From Lachnospiraceae bacterium (GTDB lineage Bacteria; Bacillota; Clostridia; Lachnospirales; Lachnospiraceae): 11,229 bases of DNA. Every line of letters starts with the position of its first letter. The first letter of the stretch is position 1. The position numbers were made by a program, and so were the translations under genes. The stretch spans positions 1 to 11,229 of the forward strand of contig JAGCCY010000250.1 in NCBI GenBank assembly GCA_017651385.1, in the 5' to 3' direction. The notes beneath the pieces were generated by a model, which saw only the letters and a list, made by a program, of their open reading frames with translations, was not told the DNA's origin and did no database searches. Shown one piece after another: positions 1 to 6,407 of the stretch.

Positions 1-120
1 ATTTATGTAAGACATTTAACGGATGAGGGCATGAAAGTCAAGGATGCATGCGTAAAAGCGGGTTTTTCCGATTATACCATGTATTTTCGCGCACGCAAAA
101 AACACGGGTTAAAAGAATGA
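1..120 (+). CDS. C-terminal end of a probable AraC-type HTH regulator (partial)
   Basis: An open frame runs from base 1 to a TGA at 118-120 and gives 39 residues; the start lies outside the window. The tail contains KDACVKAGFSDYTMYFRAR followed by KKHG, which resembles the second helix-turn-helix of AraC-family activators (consensus around IA..vGFsd.syF.r.FKk..G). The protein stops right after that motif, as AraC-type C-terminal DNA-binding domains usually do. Its stop overlaps the next gene's start as ATGA (117-120), so the two genes are probably co-transcribed and translationally coupled. Effector and targets cannot be inferred from this fragment. The family call is moderate because only one helix-turn-helix is visible. 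Confidence 0.55.
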   Translation: MYVRHLTDEGMKVKDACVKAGFSDYTMYFRARKKHGLKE

Positions 121-2234
121 AACATTATCTTAAGGTCTTTTTTATAAGTTTAATAGCCGTTTCTTTGTTGTTAAGTTCCTGTACGGGTAAGAACGATATA
201 AGTGCCGGCGAAAGTATTGAAGTTTCCGAACCTTTAATGGAATCCGAAAATAACGCTCTTTCAATTTCCGAAGATGAGGTTGCCGAAGATGAACCTGTCA
301 TAGAAGTCCCCGGTCCGGTTATTGAAGAAATCGATCTGATCCCCGATGAAGATTTTATGGAGACGTTTGTTTTTCCCGATGTACTCGGTGAAGTAAACAA
401 TGCAACGGTCGTCAATTCCGTTATCGGATATAAAGGATATAAGGGTCAGGGAAGTCTGTATGTTTATGTGGATGAAAATGTTGAATCCTACGACCTTTTT
501 ATAAATGATATAAGGATCGACACAGGCAATATCAAAAAGCCGTGCTTTCATATCGATGCATCCGATATTTCAAAAAACGGGATAAATTCCGTTCAGGACA
601 CAAATATAAGGCCTGCTGATATGAAAGAAGCGGTAAAGATATATGTTGAGTACCCCGGGATTTTAACCTGCACACCCGAAGAAGCCGGTATTAATCCCGA
701 AGTATTCACTCTTATAGACAATATCGTAAGGACCGATGTCGAATACGGTTTTCCTTCCGCCCAGCTTGCGGTCATCAAAGACGGAAGGCTTATATACAGT
801 AATGCATGGGGTTATTTAAATAATTATAATGAAGATCTTACTCCGATAGAAGGTAAGATCCCCGTTACTACGGATACTTTATACGATCTTGCTTCAAACA
901 CAAAGATGTACAGTATAAATTACATGGTCCAGTATCTTGTATCAAGAGGTGAGCTTGATATCAATGAGAAGGTCATTGATATCATCGGAGACCGGTTTGC
1001 GGATCTTACCGTGGATGTCGATTATAAAGGGCAGATCAATCCCGGACTTGAAACCGTAAAGTCGTGGAAGAGCATGATCACGGTTAAAGATCTTCTGTGT
1101 CACACCGCAGGTTTTCCTTCAAGTCCCAAATATGAAATACCAAACTATGATTTTAAAGAAGCCCGCATCGTAGACGATCATATAAATCCTCTGTATACGG
1201 AGCCGCTCGGATGGGATTCGACGCTTTACTCAATATGTAAGACCCCCACATATTATGCGCCCGGTTCGAAAGTTGTATATTCGGATGTAGATTATATGCT
1301 TCTTTTCTTTATATTGGATCAAAGGATCGATATTTCTTTAAAGGAGATCTTCTTTGAGCCTATGGGGTTAAACAGGATCACTTACAATCCGCTTGATAAC
1401 GGCTTTTCAAAAGAAGACTGCGCTGCTACGGAACTTAAAGGAAACACAAGAGAAGGCAGGGTCTACTTTGACGGTATAAGAGATTACACATTGCAGGGCG
1501 AAGTTCATGATGAAATGGCGTATTTTACCATGAACGGCATTTCCGGCCATGCGGGACTCTTTTCAAATGCCGAGGATCTTGCAAAGCTGGCTACACTTAT
1601 GCTCACGGGCGGATATAACGGGCATACTTATTTTTCAAGAGAAGTCATAGATACGTTTACTTCACCCGTCTCCGAAGATCTTGCCGACTGGGGGATAGGC
1701 TGGTGGCGAAACGGCGGAGAGGAGGGCCGTCCGTGGTATTTTTCAACGGAATCGGGTGATGACAATTTCGGTCATCAGGGCTGGACAGGTACGCTTACCG
1801 TTATAGATCCTAACGAAGATATGGTCATCGTATACCTTACAAATAAGATCAATTCTCCTCTTGTTGATAAGTATATAAGCACATCTAAATTTGAAGGCGG
1901 TGTTTTTACATCGGGAAGCTTAGGATTTTCAACGGAGCTTATATACAGAGGACTTAACAAGTGCGATGCGGATATGCATGACTCTCTTTTAAGCTTAAGT
2001 GCCGATATGGTGGCCGAAAGCATTAAGCTGATTTCGGTAAACGGAGGTAAAAACCCGGATGCAGGTAGTGCCGCAGTTAGAAATGCCTATTCAAAGATGG
2101 ATGTTCTGATATCCCTTTATGAAACTGATAAGACCGACGAAGCAAAGCAGTATGTTGAAGAAGCGCTTAAGCTTTTTGACGAGACAAGAGACAGCGAAGC
2201 GCTGGCCAAATTCAGGGAAAGAATAAATAATTAA
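117..2234 (+). CDS. pbp4b: Lipoprotein PBP4B/YfeW-family serine hydrolase (class C beta-lactamase fold)
   Basis: This is a 705-residue predicted exported lipoprotein. The start ATG 117 begins a lipoprotein signal peptide with lipobox LSSC (Cys22); an upstream in-frame ATG at 48 would add 23 polar residues ahead of it and is rejected. Residues 23-93 form an acidic linker. Residues about 94-182 look like a small beta-rich domain, and about 190-605 form the beta-lactamase/PBP domain. Catalytic motifs are SNTK (Ser260, Lys263), YSD (388-390, in place of YxN) and HQG (553-555). Blocks such as DLASNTKMY, YSDVDYMLL, GISGHAGLFSN and GHQGWTGT match E. coli YfeW (PBP4B) as I recall it. YfeW is much shorter, so the N-terminal module and a helical tail (about 606-705) are extra. 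The likely role is cell-wall D-alanyl peptide or ester hydrolysis outside the membrane; the substrate is unknown. There is no clear Shine-Dalgarno sequence, and translation is probably coupled through the ATGA overlap. Confidence 0.88.
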   Translation: MKHYLKVFFISLIAVSLLLSSCTGKNDISAGESIEVSEPLMESENNALSISEDEVAEDEPVIEVPGPVIEEIDLIPDEDFMETFVFPDVLGEVNNATVVNSVIGYKGYKGQGSLYVYVDENVESYDLFINDIRIDTGNIKKPCFHIDASDISKNGINSVQDTNIRPADMKEAVKIYVEYPGILTCTPEEAGINPEVFTLIDNIVRTDVEYGFPSAQLAVIKDGRLIYSNAWGYLNNYNEDLTPIEGKIPVTTDTLYDLASNTKMYSINYMVQYLVSRGELDINEKVIDIIGDRFADLTVDVDYKGQINPGLETVKSWKSMITVKDLLCHTAGFPSSPKYEIPNYDFKEARIVDDHINPLYTEPLGWDSTLYSICKTPTYYAPGSKVVYSDVDYMLLFFILDQRIDISLKEIFFEPMGLNRITYNPLDNGFSKEDCAATELKGNTREGRVYFDGIRDYTLQGEVHDEMAYFTMNGISGHAGLFSNAEDLAKLATLMLTGGYNGHTYFSREVIDTFTSPVSEDLADWGIGWWRNGGEEGRPWYFSTESGDDNFGHQGWTGTLTVIDPNEDMVIVYLTNKINSPLVDKYISTSKFEGGVFTSGSLGFSTELIYRGLNKCDADMHDSLLSLSADMVAESIKLISVNGGKNPDAGSAAVRNAYSKMDVLISLYETDKTDEAKQYVEEALKLFDETRDSEALAKFRERINN

Positions 2235-2253
2235 AGATGTAAAGTATTTTTAC

Positions 2254-2282
2254 TTGACACGCAAAAGACTCTTTGTTATTAT
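2254..2282 (+). promoter_or_regulatory. Sigma-A-type promoter for ylxM-ffh
   Basis: TTGACA (2254-2259) is followed after exactly 17 bases by TATTAT (2277-2282). This is a perfect -35 box and a good -10 box, 20 bases after the pbp4b stop. The predicted start near 2289 leaves a leader of about 20 nt with AGAGGTG before ylxM. A short inverted repeat AAGTA-TTTT-TACTT (2242-2255) touches the -35 box. No intrinsic terminator separates this promoter from pbp4b. Confidence 0.85.
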
Positions 2283-2309
2283 GTTCAAGGTGCTTTTTAA
2301 GAGGTGACT

Positions 2310-2651
2310 ATGGACAAGTTGATCGAACGGGGTCTTTTGTTTGATTTTTACGGAGAACTTCTTACCGAACATCAGCAGAAGATATACAGTGACGCGGTAT
2401 TCAACGATCTTTCTTTGTCGGAGCTTTCCGAGGAAGAAGGCATTTCAAGACAGGGCGTACACGATATAATCAAACGATGTGACAAACAGCTTGAACTTTA
2501 CGAAGAAAAGCTTAAGCTCGTCGATAGATTTAAAGCGATCAAGAAAAACGCTTCTTTGATCGATGAAATAGTATCCGCAGATAAGAATATGGATACTGCT
2601 TCGAAAGAAAAGATAAAAGGTATTTTAAAGAGTATTCTTGAGGAAATATAA
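2310..2651 (+). CDS. ylxM: YlxM family SRP-associated DNA-binding-like protein
   Basis: This is a 113-residue protein of the UPF0122/YlxM family, encoded almost invariably next to ffh in Firmicutes. It opens with MDKLIERGLLFDFYGELL and carries a sigma-70 region-4-like helix-turn-helix (LSLSELSEEEGISRQGVHD), then a charged helical tail. YlxM is reported as a modulator of the signal recognition particle in streptococci; direct DNA binding is not established. ATG 2310 is chosen over in-frame GTG 2304 because GAGGTG at 2301-2306 serves as the Shine-Dalgarno sequence and the family begins at MDKL. The TAA overlaps the ffh start as TAATG, which points to tight translational coupling with Ffh. Confidence 0.92.
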   Translation: MDKLIERGLLFDFYGELLTEHQQKIYSDAVFNDLSLSELSEEEGISRQGVHDIIKRCDKQLELYEEKLKLVDRFKAIKKNASLIDEIVSADKNMDTASKEKIKGILKSILEEI

Positions 2652-4006
2652 TGGCTTTTGAGAGTTTAACAGAAAAGCTTTCCAATGTATTTAAGAATTT
2701 AAGAGGCAAGGGCCGATTAAGTGAAAATGATGTAAAAGAAGCACTTAAAGACGTTAAGATGGCCCTGCTTGAAGCGGATGTAAACTTTAAGGTTGTAAAA
2801 CAGTTTATAGCAAGTGTTTCGGAACGTGCGGTCGGACAGGATGTAATGCAGGGTATCAATCCCGGGCAGATGGTCATCAAGATCGTTAACGAAGAGATGT
2901 GTAAGCTCATGGGCAGCGAGATAACCGAGCTTACATTCAGACCCGGTAAAGAAGTAACCGTATTCATGATGTGCGGTCTTCAGGGTGCAGGTAAGACAAC
3001 TGCCACAGCCAAGCTTGCCAATGCTTTAAAGACAAAAGGAAAGAAAACCCTGCTGGTTGCCTGCGATATATATCGTCCCGCGGCCATCGAACAGTTAAAG
3101 ATAAACGGTGCGAAGGTAAATACCGAGGTTTTTGAAATGGGAACCGACGTCAAGCCTTCAGTCATAGCAAAGAACGCTTACGATTATGCGGTGAAGAATA
3201 ACTTCAACGTTATGATCATAGATACGGCCGGACGGCTTCATATAGACGAAGACATGATGGCCGAACTTGTGGATATCAAGAACACGGTCGATGTGCATGA
3301 AAGCATACTTGTTGTCGATGCAATGACCGGTCAGGATGCCGTTAACGTGGCAGGTGAGTTTAACGAAAAGGTCGGTATCGACGGAGTTATCTTATCCAAA
3401 GCGGACGGCGACACAAGAGGCGGTGCCGCACTTTCGGTTAAAGCGGTCACCGGCAAGCCTATCTTATATGTCTCAAACGGTGAAAAGCTTGACAATATCG
3501 AGCCTTTTTACCCTGACAGAATGGCAAACAGGATCCTCGGTATGGGCGATGTGTTATCGCTTATCGAAAAAGCCGAGGAAGCCAATCGCGACAGAGACAT
3601 AGAAAAAGATAAGGAAATGGCTTCAAGGCTTAAGAAAGGCAAGTTTGACTTTAACGATTACCTTGAGAGCATGAAAGCAATGAGAAAGATGGGCGGTCTC
3701 GGTTCCATTATGTCAATGCTTCCCGGTATGGGCGGCAAAATGCCCGATGTCGATACCGAAGAAGGCGAAAAGAAACTTAAACAGACCGAAGCCATCATAT
3801 ACAGCATGACAAAAGAAGAAAGAGCCAATCCCAAGCTTATGAGTCCGCAGAGAAAGTTCAGGATCGCCAAAGGCGCAGGTGTGGATATAGCCGAAGTAAA
3901 CCGCTTTATCAAGCAGTTTGAGCAGGCTCAGAAAATGATGAAACAGCTTCCCGGAATGTTCGGAAAGCACGGAAAGATGCCGAGATTCGGCGGATTCCCT
4001 TTTTAA
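2651..4006 (+). CDS. ffh: Signal recognition particle GTPase Ffh (SRP54)
   Basis: This is the 451-residue protein subunit of SRP. It binds hydrophobic signal sequences and 4.5S/scRNA and docks with FtsY to target membrane and secreted proteins. The N domain includes the ALLEADVNFKVV motif. The G domain follows, with P-loop GLQGAGKTT (109-117), DIYRPAAIEQL, DTAGRLHID and LSKADGDTRGG (SKAD instead of TKxD). The Met-rich M domain contains MLPGMGG, the RNA-binding stretch QRKFRIAKGAG (400-410) and a Met-rich C terminus. Length is normal for the family. The usual SRRKR-type basic motif reads QRKFR, and the following GSG reads GAG. The start overlaps ylxM by one base, with GAGG at 2640-2643 as Shine-Dalgarno sequence. 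No ftsY is visible upstream within the window. Confidence 0.98.
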   Translation: MAFESLTEKLSNVFKNLRGKGRLSENDVKEALKDVKMALLEADVNFKVVKQFIASVSERAVGQDVMQGINPGQMVIKIVNEEMCKLMGSEITELTFRPGKEVTVFMMCGLQGAGKTTATAKLANALKTKGKKTLLVACDIYRPAAIEQLKINGAKVNTEVFEMGTDVKPSVIAKNAYDYAVKNNFNVMIIDTAGRLHIDEDMMAELVDIKNTVDVHESILVVDAMTGQDAVNVAGEFNEKVGIDGVILSKADGDTRGGAALSVKAVTGKPILYVSNGEKLDNIEPFYPDRMANRILGMGDVLSLIEKAEEANRDRDIEKDKEMASRLKKGKFDFNDYLESMKAMRKMGGLGSIMSMLPGMGGKMPDVDTEEGEKKLKQTEAIIYSMTKEERANPKLMSPQRKFRIAKGAGVDIAEVNRFIKQFEQAQKMMKQLPGMFGKHGKMPRFGGFPF

Positions 4007-4018
4007 CACGGTAACTTA

Positions 4019-4037
4019 TCGGTATCAAAGATACCGA
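4019..4037 (+). repeat. Perfect inverted repeat in the ffh-rpsP gap
   Basis: TCGGTATC (4019-4026) is separated by AAA from its exact reverse complement GATACCGA (4030-4037). It lies 12 bases after the ffh stop and ends 31 bases before rpsP. No U-tract follows, so it is not a standard intrinsic terminator. It could be an RNA hairpin that stabilises or separates the ffh and rpsP messages, or a dyad operator. Only the symmetry is seen directly. Confidence 0.6.
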
Positions 4038-4068
4038 GTAGTCATATAACAATTGGAGGTAAATTAAA

Positions 4069-4314
4069 ATGGCAGTAAAAATCAGATTAAGAAGAATGGG
4101 TCAGAAGAAAGCTCCTTTTTATAGAATAATCGTAGCAGATTCCAGATCCCCTCGCGACGGACGTTTTATCGAAGAAATCGGTACATACGATCCCAACACA
4201 GAGCCCGCAGCTGTAAAGATCAACGAAGATGCAGCAAAGAAGTGGCTTGAAAACGGTGCTCAGCCTACAGAGGTTGTAAGCAGACTCTTTAAGAATGCCG
4301 GAATCGAGAAATAA
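4069..4314 (+). CDS. rpsP: 30S ribosomal protein S16
   Basis: This is an 81-residue S16, a small-subunit protein that binds the 5' domain of 16S rRNA during early 30S assembly. It starts [20 protein letters not shown] and continues with [20 protein letters not shown], the family signature, and its length is typical. A strong Shine-Dalgarno sequence, TTGGAGGT (4053-4060), stands 8 bases before ATG 4069, consistent with high expression. It sits between ffh and khpA as in many Firmicutes. Its message may be punctuated by the inverted repeat just upstream. Confidence 0.98.
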   Translation: MAVKIRLRRMGQKKAPFYRIIVADSRSPRDGRFIEEIGTYDPNTEPAAVKINEDAAKKWLENGAQPTEVVSRLFKNAGIEK

Positions 4315-4352
4315 ACAGTCACGTAGTTTCACAACTCAGAATAGGAGAGCTC

Positions 4353-4580
4353 ATGAAAGAACTTGTAGAAGTAATCGCAAAAGCTCTTGTTGAAAACCCT
4401 GACGAGGTTGTGGTTATTGAGACCAAAGAAGGTCGTGACACCATTCTCGAACTTCATGTTGCCCCTTCGGATATGGGCAAGGTTATCGGCAAACAGGGGA
4501 GAATAGCCAAGGCGATCAGAAGTGTTGTCAAGGCAGTCTCCACTAAGGAAAATACAAGAGTAGATGTGAAAATCAGCTGA
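4353..4580 (+). CDS. khpA: KH-domain RNA-binding protein KhpA (YlqC)
   Basis: This is a 75-residue protein made of one KH domain. The RNA-contacting GxxG loop is GKQG at residues 46-49, within MGKVIGKQGRIAKAIR. KhpA acts with KhpB/EloR as a cytoplasmic RNA chaperone linked to cell elongation and division in streptococci and other Firmicutes. The rpsP-khpA-rimM position is conserved in the phylum. AGGAG at 4343-4347 precedes ATG 4353. The gap from rpsP (4315-4352) shows nothing else. B. subtilis has ylqD between this gene and rimM, which is absent here. Confidence 0.95.
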   Translation: MKELVEVIAKALVENPDEVVVIETKEGRDTILELHVAPSDMGKVIGKQGRIAKAIRSVVKAVSTKENTRVDVKIS

Positions 4581-4583
4581 TCG

Positions 4584-4605
4584 TTGGGAGGGGAAACCCT
4601 CCCAA
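4584..4605 (+). promoter_or_regulatory. GAAA-tetraloop hairpin between khpA and rimM
   Basis: TTGGGAGGG (4584-4592) pairs perfectly with CCCTCCCAA (4597-4605) around a GAAA loop of the GNRA class. This nine-base-pair, GC-rich stem starts three bases after the khpA stop and ends just before the GAGG (4609-4612) ahead of rimM. Only three Ts follow, so full termination is unlikely. Plausible roles are 3'-end protection of rpsP-khpA mRNA, partial attenuation or control of rimM initiation. The structure is visible; the role is inferred. Confidence 0.65.
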
Positions 4606-4622
4606 TTTGAGGATTATGACCT

Positions 4623-5129
4623 ATGGAAGATTTTTTGCGTATAGGCGTTGTTACGACCGCACACGGTGTAAAGGGTGAGCTTAAGGTTTTTCCCACGACC
4701 GATGATATGAATCGCTTTAAAAAACTTAAGAGTCTTTATGTCGAAAAGAAAAACGTACGCAAAGAATTCAAAATTTCGGGCGTAAAATTTTTCAAACAGT
4801 TTGTTCTTTTGAAGCTTGAAGGCATAGACACCATGGATGATGCTCTTATATATAAGGACGCGGATCTTTTAGTGGACAGAAAGCATGCGGTAAAGCTTGA
4901 AAAGGACGAATATTTCATAACAGATCTTATCGGACTTGATGTTTTTGATGAAAACAACGAAAGGATCGGTATCCTTAAAGAAGTTTATCCTACCGGTGCC
5001 AATGATGTGTATGAGATCGAAACACCGGATGATAAGACATTTCTTTTACCCGCGATCAAGGATTGTATCCTTGATGTGGATATTAAAAACAAAAAGATGA
5101 CCGTTCATATTTTGGAGGGGCTTATATGA
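4623..5129 (+). CDS. rimM: 16S rRNA processing / 30S maturation protein RimM
   Basis: This 168-residue RimM is a cytoplasmic 30S assembly factor that binds S19 and helps mature the 16S 3' (head) domain. The N-terminal beta-barrel begins with LRIGVVTTAHGVKGELKV, the family signature. The C-terminal PRC-barrel includes EYFITDLIGLDVFDE and then DVYEIE, FLLPAIKDCI and a DxxxKKMTV-like end. Length is normal. ATG 4623 gives the conserved start; an ATG at 4616 is in another frame. The end overlaps trmD by ATGA (5126-5129), the usual rimM-trmD coupling. Confidence 0.97.
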   Translation: MEDFLRIGVVTTAHGVKGELKVFPTTDDMNRFKKLKSLYVEKKNVRKEFKISGVKFFKQFVLLKLEGIDTMDDALIYKDADLLVDRKHAVKLEKDEYFITDLIGLDVFDENNERIGILKEVYPTGANDVYEIETPDDKTFLLPAIKDCILDVDIKNKKMTVHILEGLI

Positions 5130-5872
5130 TGCATTTTCATATTATGACGCTTTTTCCCGATATGGTCTTAAACGGTCTTAATACAAGCATTTTAAAGCGC
5201 GGTATTGATGCGGGATATATAGATATTGAAGCGGTCAATATAAGAGATTTCACGGAAAACAAGCATAATCGCGTTGACGATTATACATACGGCGGAGGAG
5301 CCGGAATGCTCATGCAGGCTCAGCCCGTTTATGACTGCTGTGAATATATTCAGGATAATATATTAAAGTCAGGCAGAAAGAAAGCAAGGGTCGTGTTTGC
5401 GACTCCGAGAGGCATTACTTTTACCCAGAAAAAGGCGGAAGAGTTTTCTTCGGAAGAAGATTTGATAATTCTCTGCGGTCATTACGAGGGTATTGACGAG
5501 CGTGTTTTAAACGAGATAGTTACGGATCATATTTCGATCGGTGATTATGTCCTTACCGGGGGAGAACTTCCGGCCATGGTAATGGTCGATTGTATATCAA
5601 GGCTTATTCCGGGTGTTTTAAGTAACGAAGAATCTTCAACGGTAGAAAGCTTTTCGGACGGACTTTTGGAATATCCGCAATATACAAGGCCCGAAGAGTG
5701 GCACGGTGAGAAAGTTCCCGAGGTCCTGCTTTCGGGACATCATTTAAATATTGAAAAATGGAGGCTTGAAAGATCGCTTGAAGAGACAAAGCGTTTCAGG
5801 CCGGATCTGTACGATATATATGTAAAAACACATCCGATACAGGAAAAAAAGCGTAAAAATAAGGGAAATTGA
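5126..5872 (+). CDS. trmD: tRNA (guanine-N1-)-methyltransferase TrmD
   Basis: This 248-residue SPOUT-class enzyme transfers a methyl group from SAM to N1 of G37 in tRNAs, preventing +1 frameshifting; it acts as a homodimer. Visible motifs are GGGAGMLMQ (56-64), FATPRG, GHYEGIDERV and IGDYVLTGGELPAMVMVD, which form the trefoil knot, and SDGLLEYPQYTRP with the probable catalytic Asp178. Length is typical. The start is ATG 5126, with GGAGG at 5114-5118 seven bases upstream. The adjacent ATG 5129 (Met2) is an alternative, since many homologues begin MHFH or similar. No terminator follows, so transcription may continue into rplS. Confidence 0.98.
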   Translation: MMHFHIMTLFPDMVLNGLNTSILKRGIDAGYIDIEAVNIRDFTENKHNRVDDYTYGGGAGMLMQAQPVYDCCEYIQDNILKSGRKKARVVFATPRGITFTQKKAEEFSSEEDLIILCGHYEGIDERVLNEIVTDHISIGDYVLTGGELPAMVMVDCISRLIPGVLSNEESSTVESFSDGLLEYPQYTRPEEWHGEKVPEVLLSGHHLNIEKWRLERSLEETKRFRPDLYDIYVKTHPIQEKKRKNKGN

Positions 5873-5882
5873 CAATTTATGC

Positions 5883-5911
5883 TTGCAAAGGATGGAAGGC
5901 TGTGTTAAAAT
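5883..5911 (+). promoter_or_regulatory. Extended -10 promoter upstream of rplS
   Basis: TTGCAA (5883-5888) is followed after 17 bases by TAAAAT (5906-5911). A TG sits one base upstream of the -10 hexamer (5903-5904), giving the extended TGtTAAAAT form. The predicted start near 5918 places the structured region described next at the 5' end of an rplS mRNA. This gives rplS its own promoter in addition to read-through from trmD. Confidence 0.7.
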
Positions 5912-5915
5912 GCCA

Positions 5916-5963
5916 ATGTTGCATTAATGGGATGGTCCTCTGTTGCGGATGCATTATGAACAT
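5916..5963 (+). promoter_or_regulatory. Probable L19 ribosomal-protein leader
   Basis: The rplS 5' UTR has nested complementary arms. ATGT (5916-5919) pairs with ACAT (5960-5963), and TGCAT (5920-5924) pairs with ATGCA (5949-5953). Between them lie GGGATGGTCC and TCTGTTGCGG. The location, directly between an rplS promoter and its Shine-Dalgarno sequence, fits the L19 leader family of low-GC Gram-positives (Rfam L19_leader). In that family L19 is thought to bind its own mRNA and repress it. The pairing is seen directly; the family assignment is from position and general resemblance, without a covariance-model score. Confidence 0.6.
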
Positions 5964-5987
5964 CTAACGATATAAGGAGGATTTACG

Positions 5988-6335
5988 ATGAACGACATTA
6001 TTAAGTCAATCGAAGAAGCTCAGCTTAAGGAAAACATTACCGAGTTTGGTGTTGGTGATACCATTAAGGTTTATGCCAAGATCAAGGAAGGTGAAAAGGA
6101 AAGAATTCAGGTATTTGAAGGCACCTGCATCAAGAGACAGGGCGGCAGCACAAGAGCTACATTTACCGTAAGAAAGACTTCCAACGGTTGCGGCGTAGAG
6201 AAGACTTGGCCGTTACATTCCCCCAATGTAGACAAGATCGAAGTTGTCCGCAAGGGTAAGGTACGTCGTGCTAAGCTTTACTACTTAAGAGATCGTGTAG
6301 GTAAGGCTGCAAAGGTTAAAGAACTTATAAGATAA
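5988..6335 (+). CDS. rplS: 50S ribosomal protein L19
   Basis: This 115-residue L19 is a large-subunit protein at the 30S-50S interface. The sequence contains [50 protein letters not shown] and [19 protein letters not shown], which identify the family along its full length. AAGGAGG (5974-5980) is an ideal Shine-Dalgarno sequence before ATG 5988. It has its own promoter, a structured leader and a strong terminator just downstream, so it forms a compact unit that can be controlled separately from the trmD operon. Confidence 0.98.
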   Translation: MNDIIKSIEEAQLKENITEFGVGDTIKVYAKIKEGEKERIQVFEGTCIKRQGGSTRATFTVRKTSNGCGVEKTWPLHSPNVDKIEVVRKGKVRRAKLYYLRDRVGKAAKVKELIR

Positions 6336-6348
6336 TTGAAAAACAGAG

Positions 6349-6380
6349 CGGAGCAGAAATTATTCTGCTCCGTTTTTTTT
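6349..6380 (+). terminator. Rho-independent terminator after rplS
   Basis: CGGAGCAGAA (6349-6358) pairs perfectly with TTCTGCTCCG (6363-6372) around an ATTA loop, and eight Ts (6373-6380) follow directly. This is a strong textbook intrinsic terminator, 13 bases after the rplS stop. It closes the translation gene cluster. Confidence 0.95.
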
Positions 6381-6392
6381 ACGCATAATTTG

Positions 6393-6401
6393 TGATAAGA
6401 T
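6393..6401 (+). promoter_or_regulatory. Extended -10 element immediately before the first lepB paralogue
   Basis: TGaTAAGAT (6393-6401) matches an extended -10 element. The only -35 candidate at normal spacing is the T-run of the terminator, so activity would depend on the TG extension. The start site expected about seven bases downstream falls on or next to ATG 6408, which would give a leaderless or near-leaderless mRNA. The position right after a strong terminator supports a real promoter here. Confidence 0.5.
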
Positions 6402-6407
6402 AGAAAA

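Noticed and set aside
48..116. Upstream in-frame ATG extending the PBP4B-like protein by 23 residues
   Set aside because: The extension lies inside the preceding gene, is basic and polar, and would bury the clear lipoprotein signal peptide that starts at 117.
2242..2255. Inverted repeat AAGTA-TTTT-TACTT after pbp4b as a terminator or operator
   Set aside because: The stem is only five AT-rich pairs with no proper U-tract after it, and it overlaps the -35 box. It is too short to call with confidence.
2539..2967. 142-codon reverse-strand open frame, and similar reverse frames elsewhere
   Set aside because: They lie antisense to well-identified genes, have no recognisable domain and follow from the codon use of the forward genes.
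4584..4605. Intrinsic terminator after khpA
   Set aside because: The stem is strong but only three Ts follow, and rimM begins at once. It is kept as a hairpin, not a terminator.
4616..4678. Short ORF starting at ATG 4616 just ahead of rimM
   Set aside because: It is out of frame with rimM, has a Shine-Dalgarno spacing of about three bases and stops after about 20 codons without any recognisable feature.
5869..5874. Perfect TTGACA at the trmD stop as a -35 box for rplS
   Set aside because: At 17-base spacing the -10 position reads ATGGAA. The TAAAAT box is about 31 bases away and pairs properly with TTGCAA at 5883 instead.
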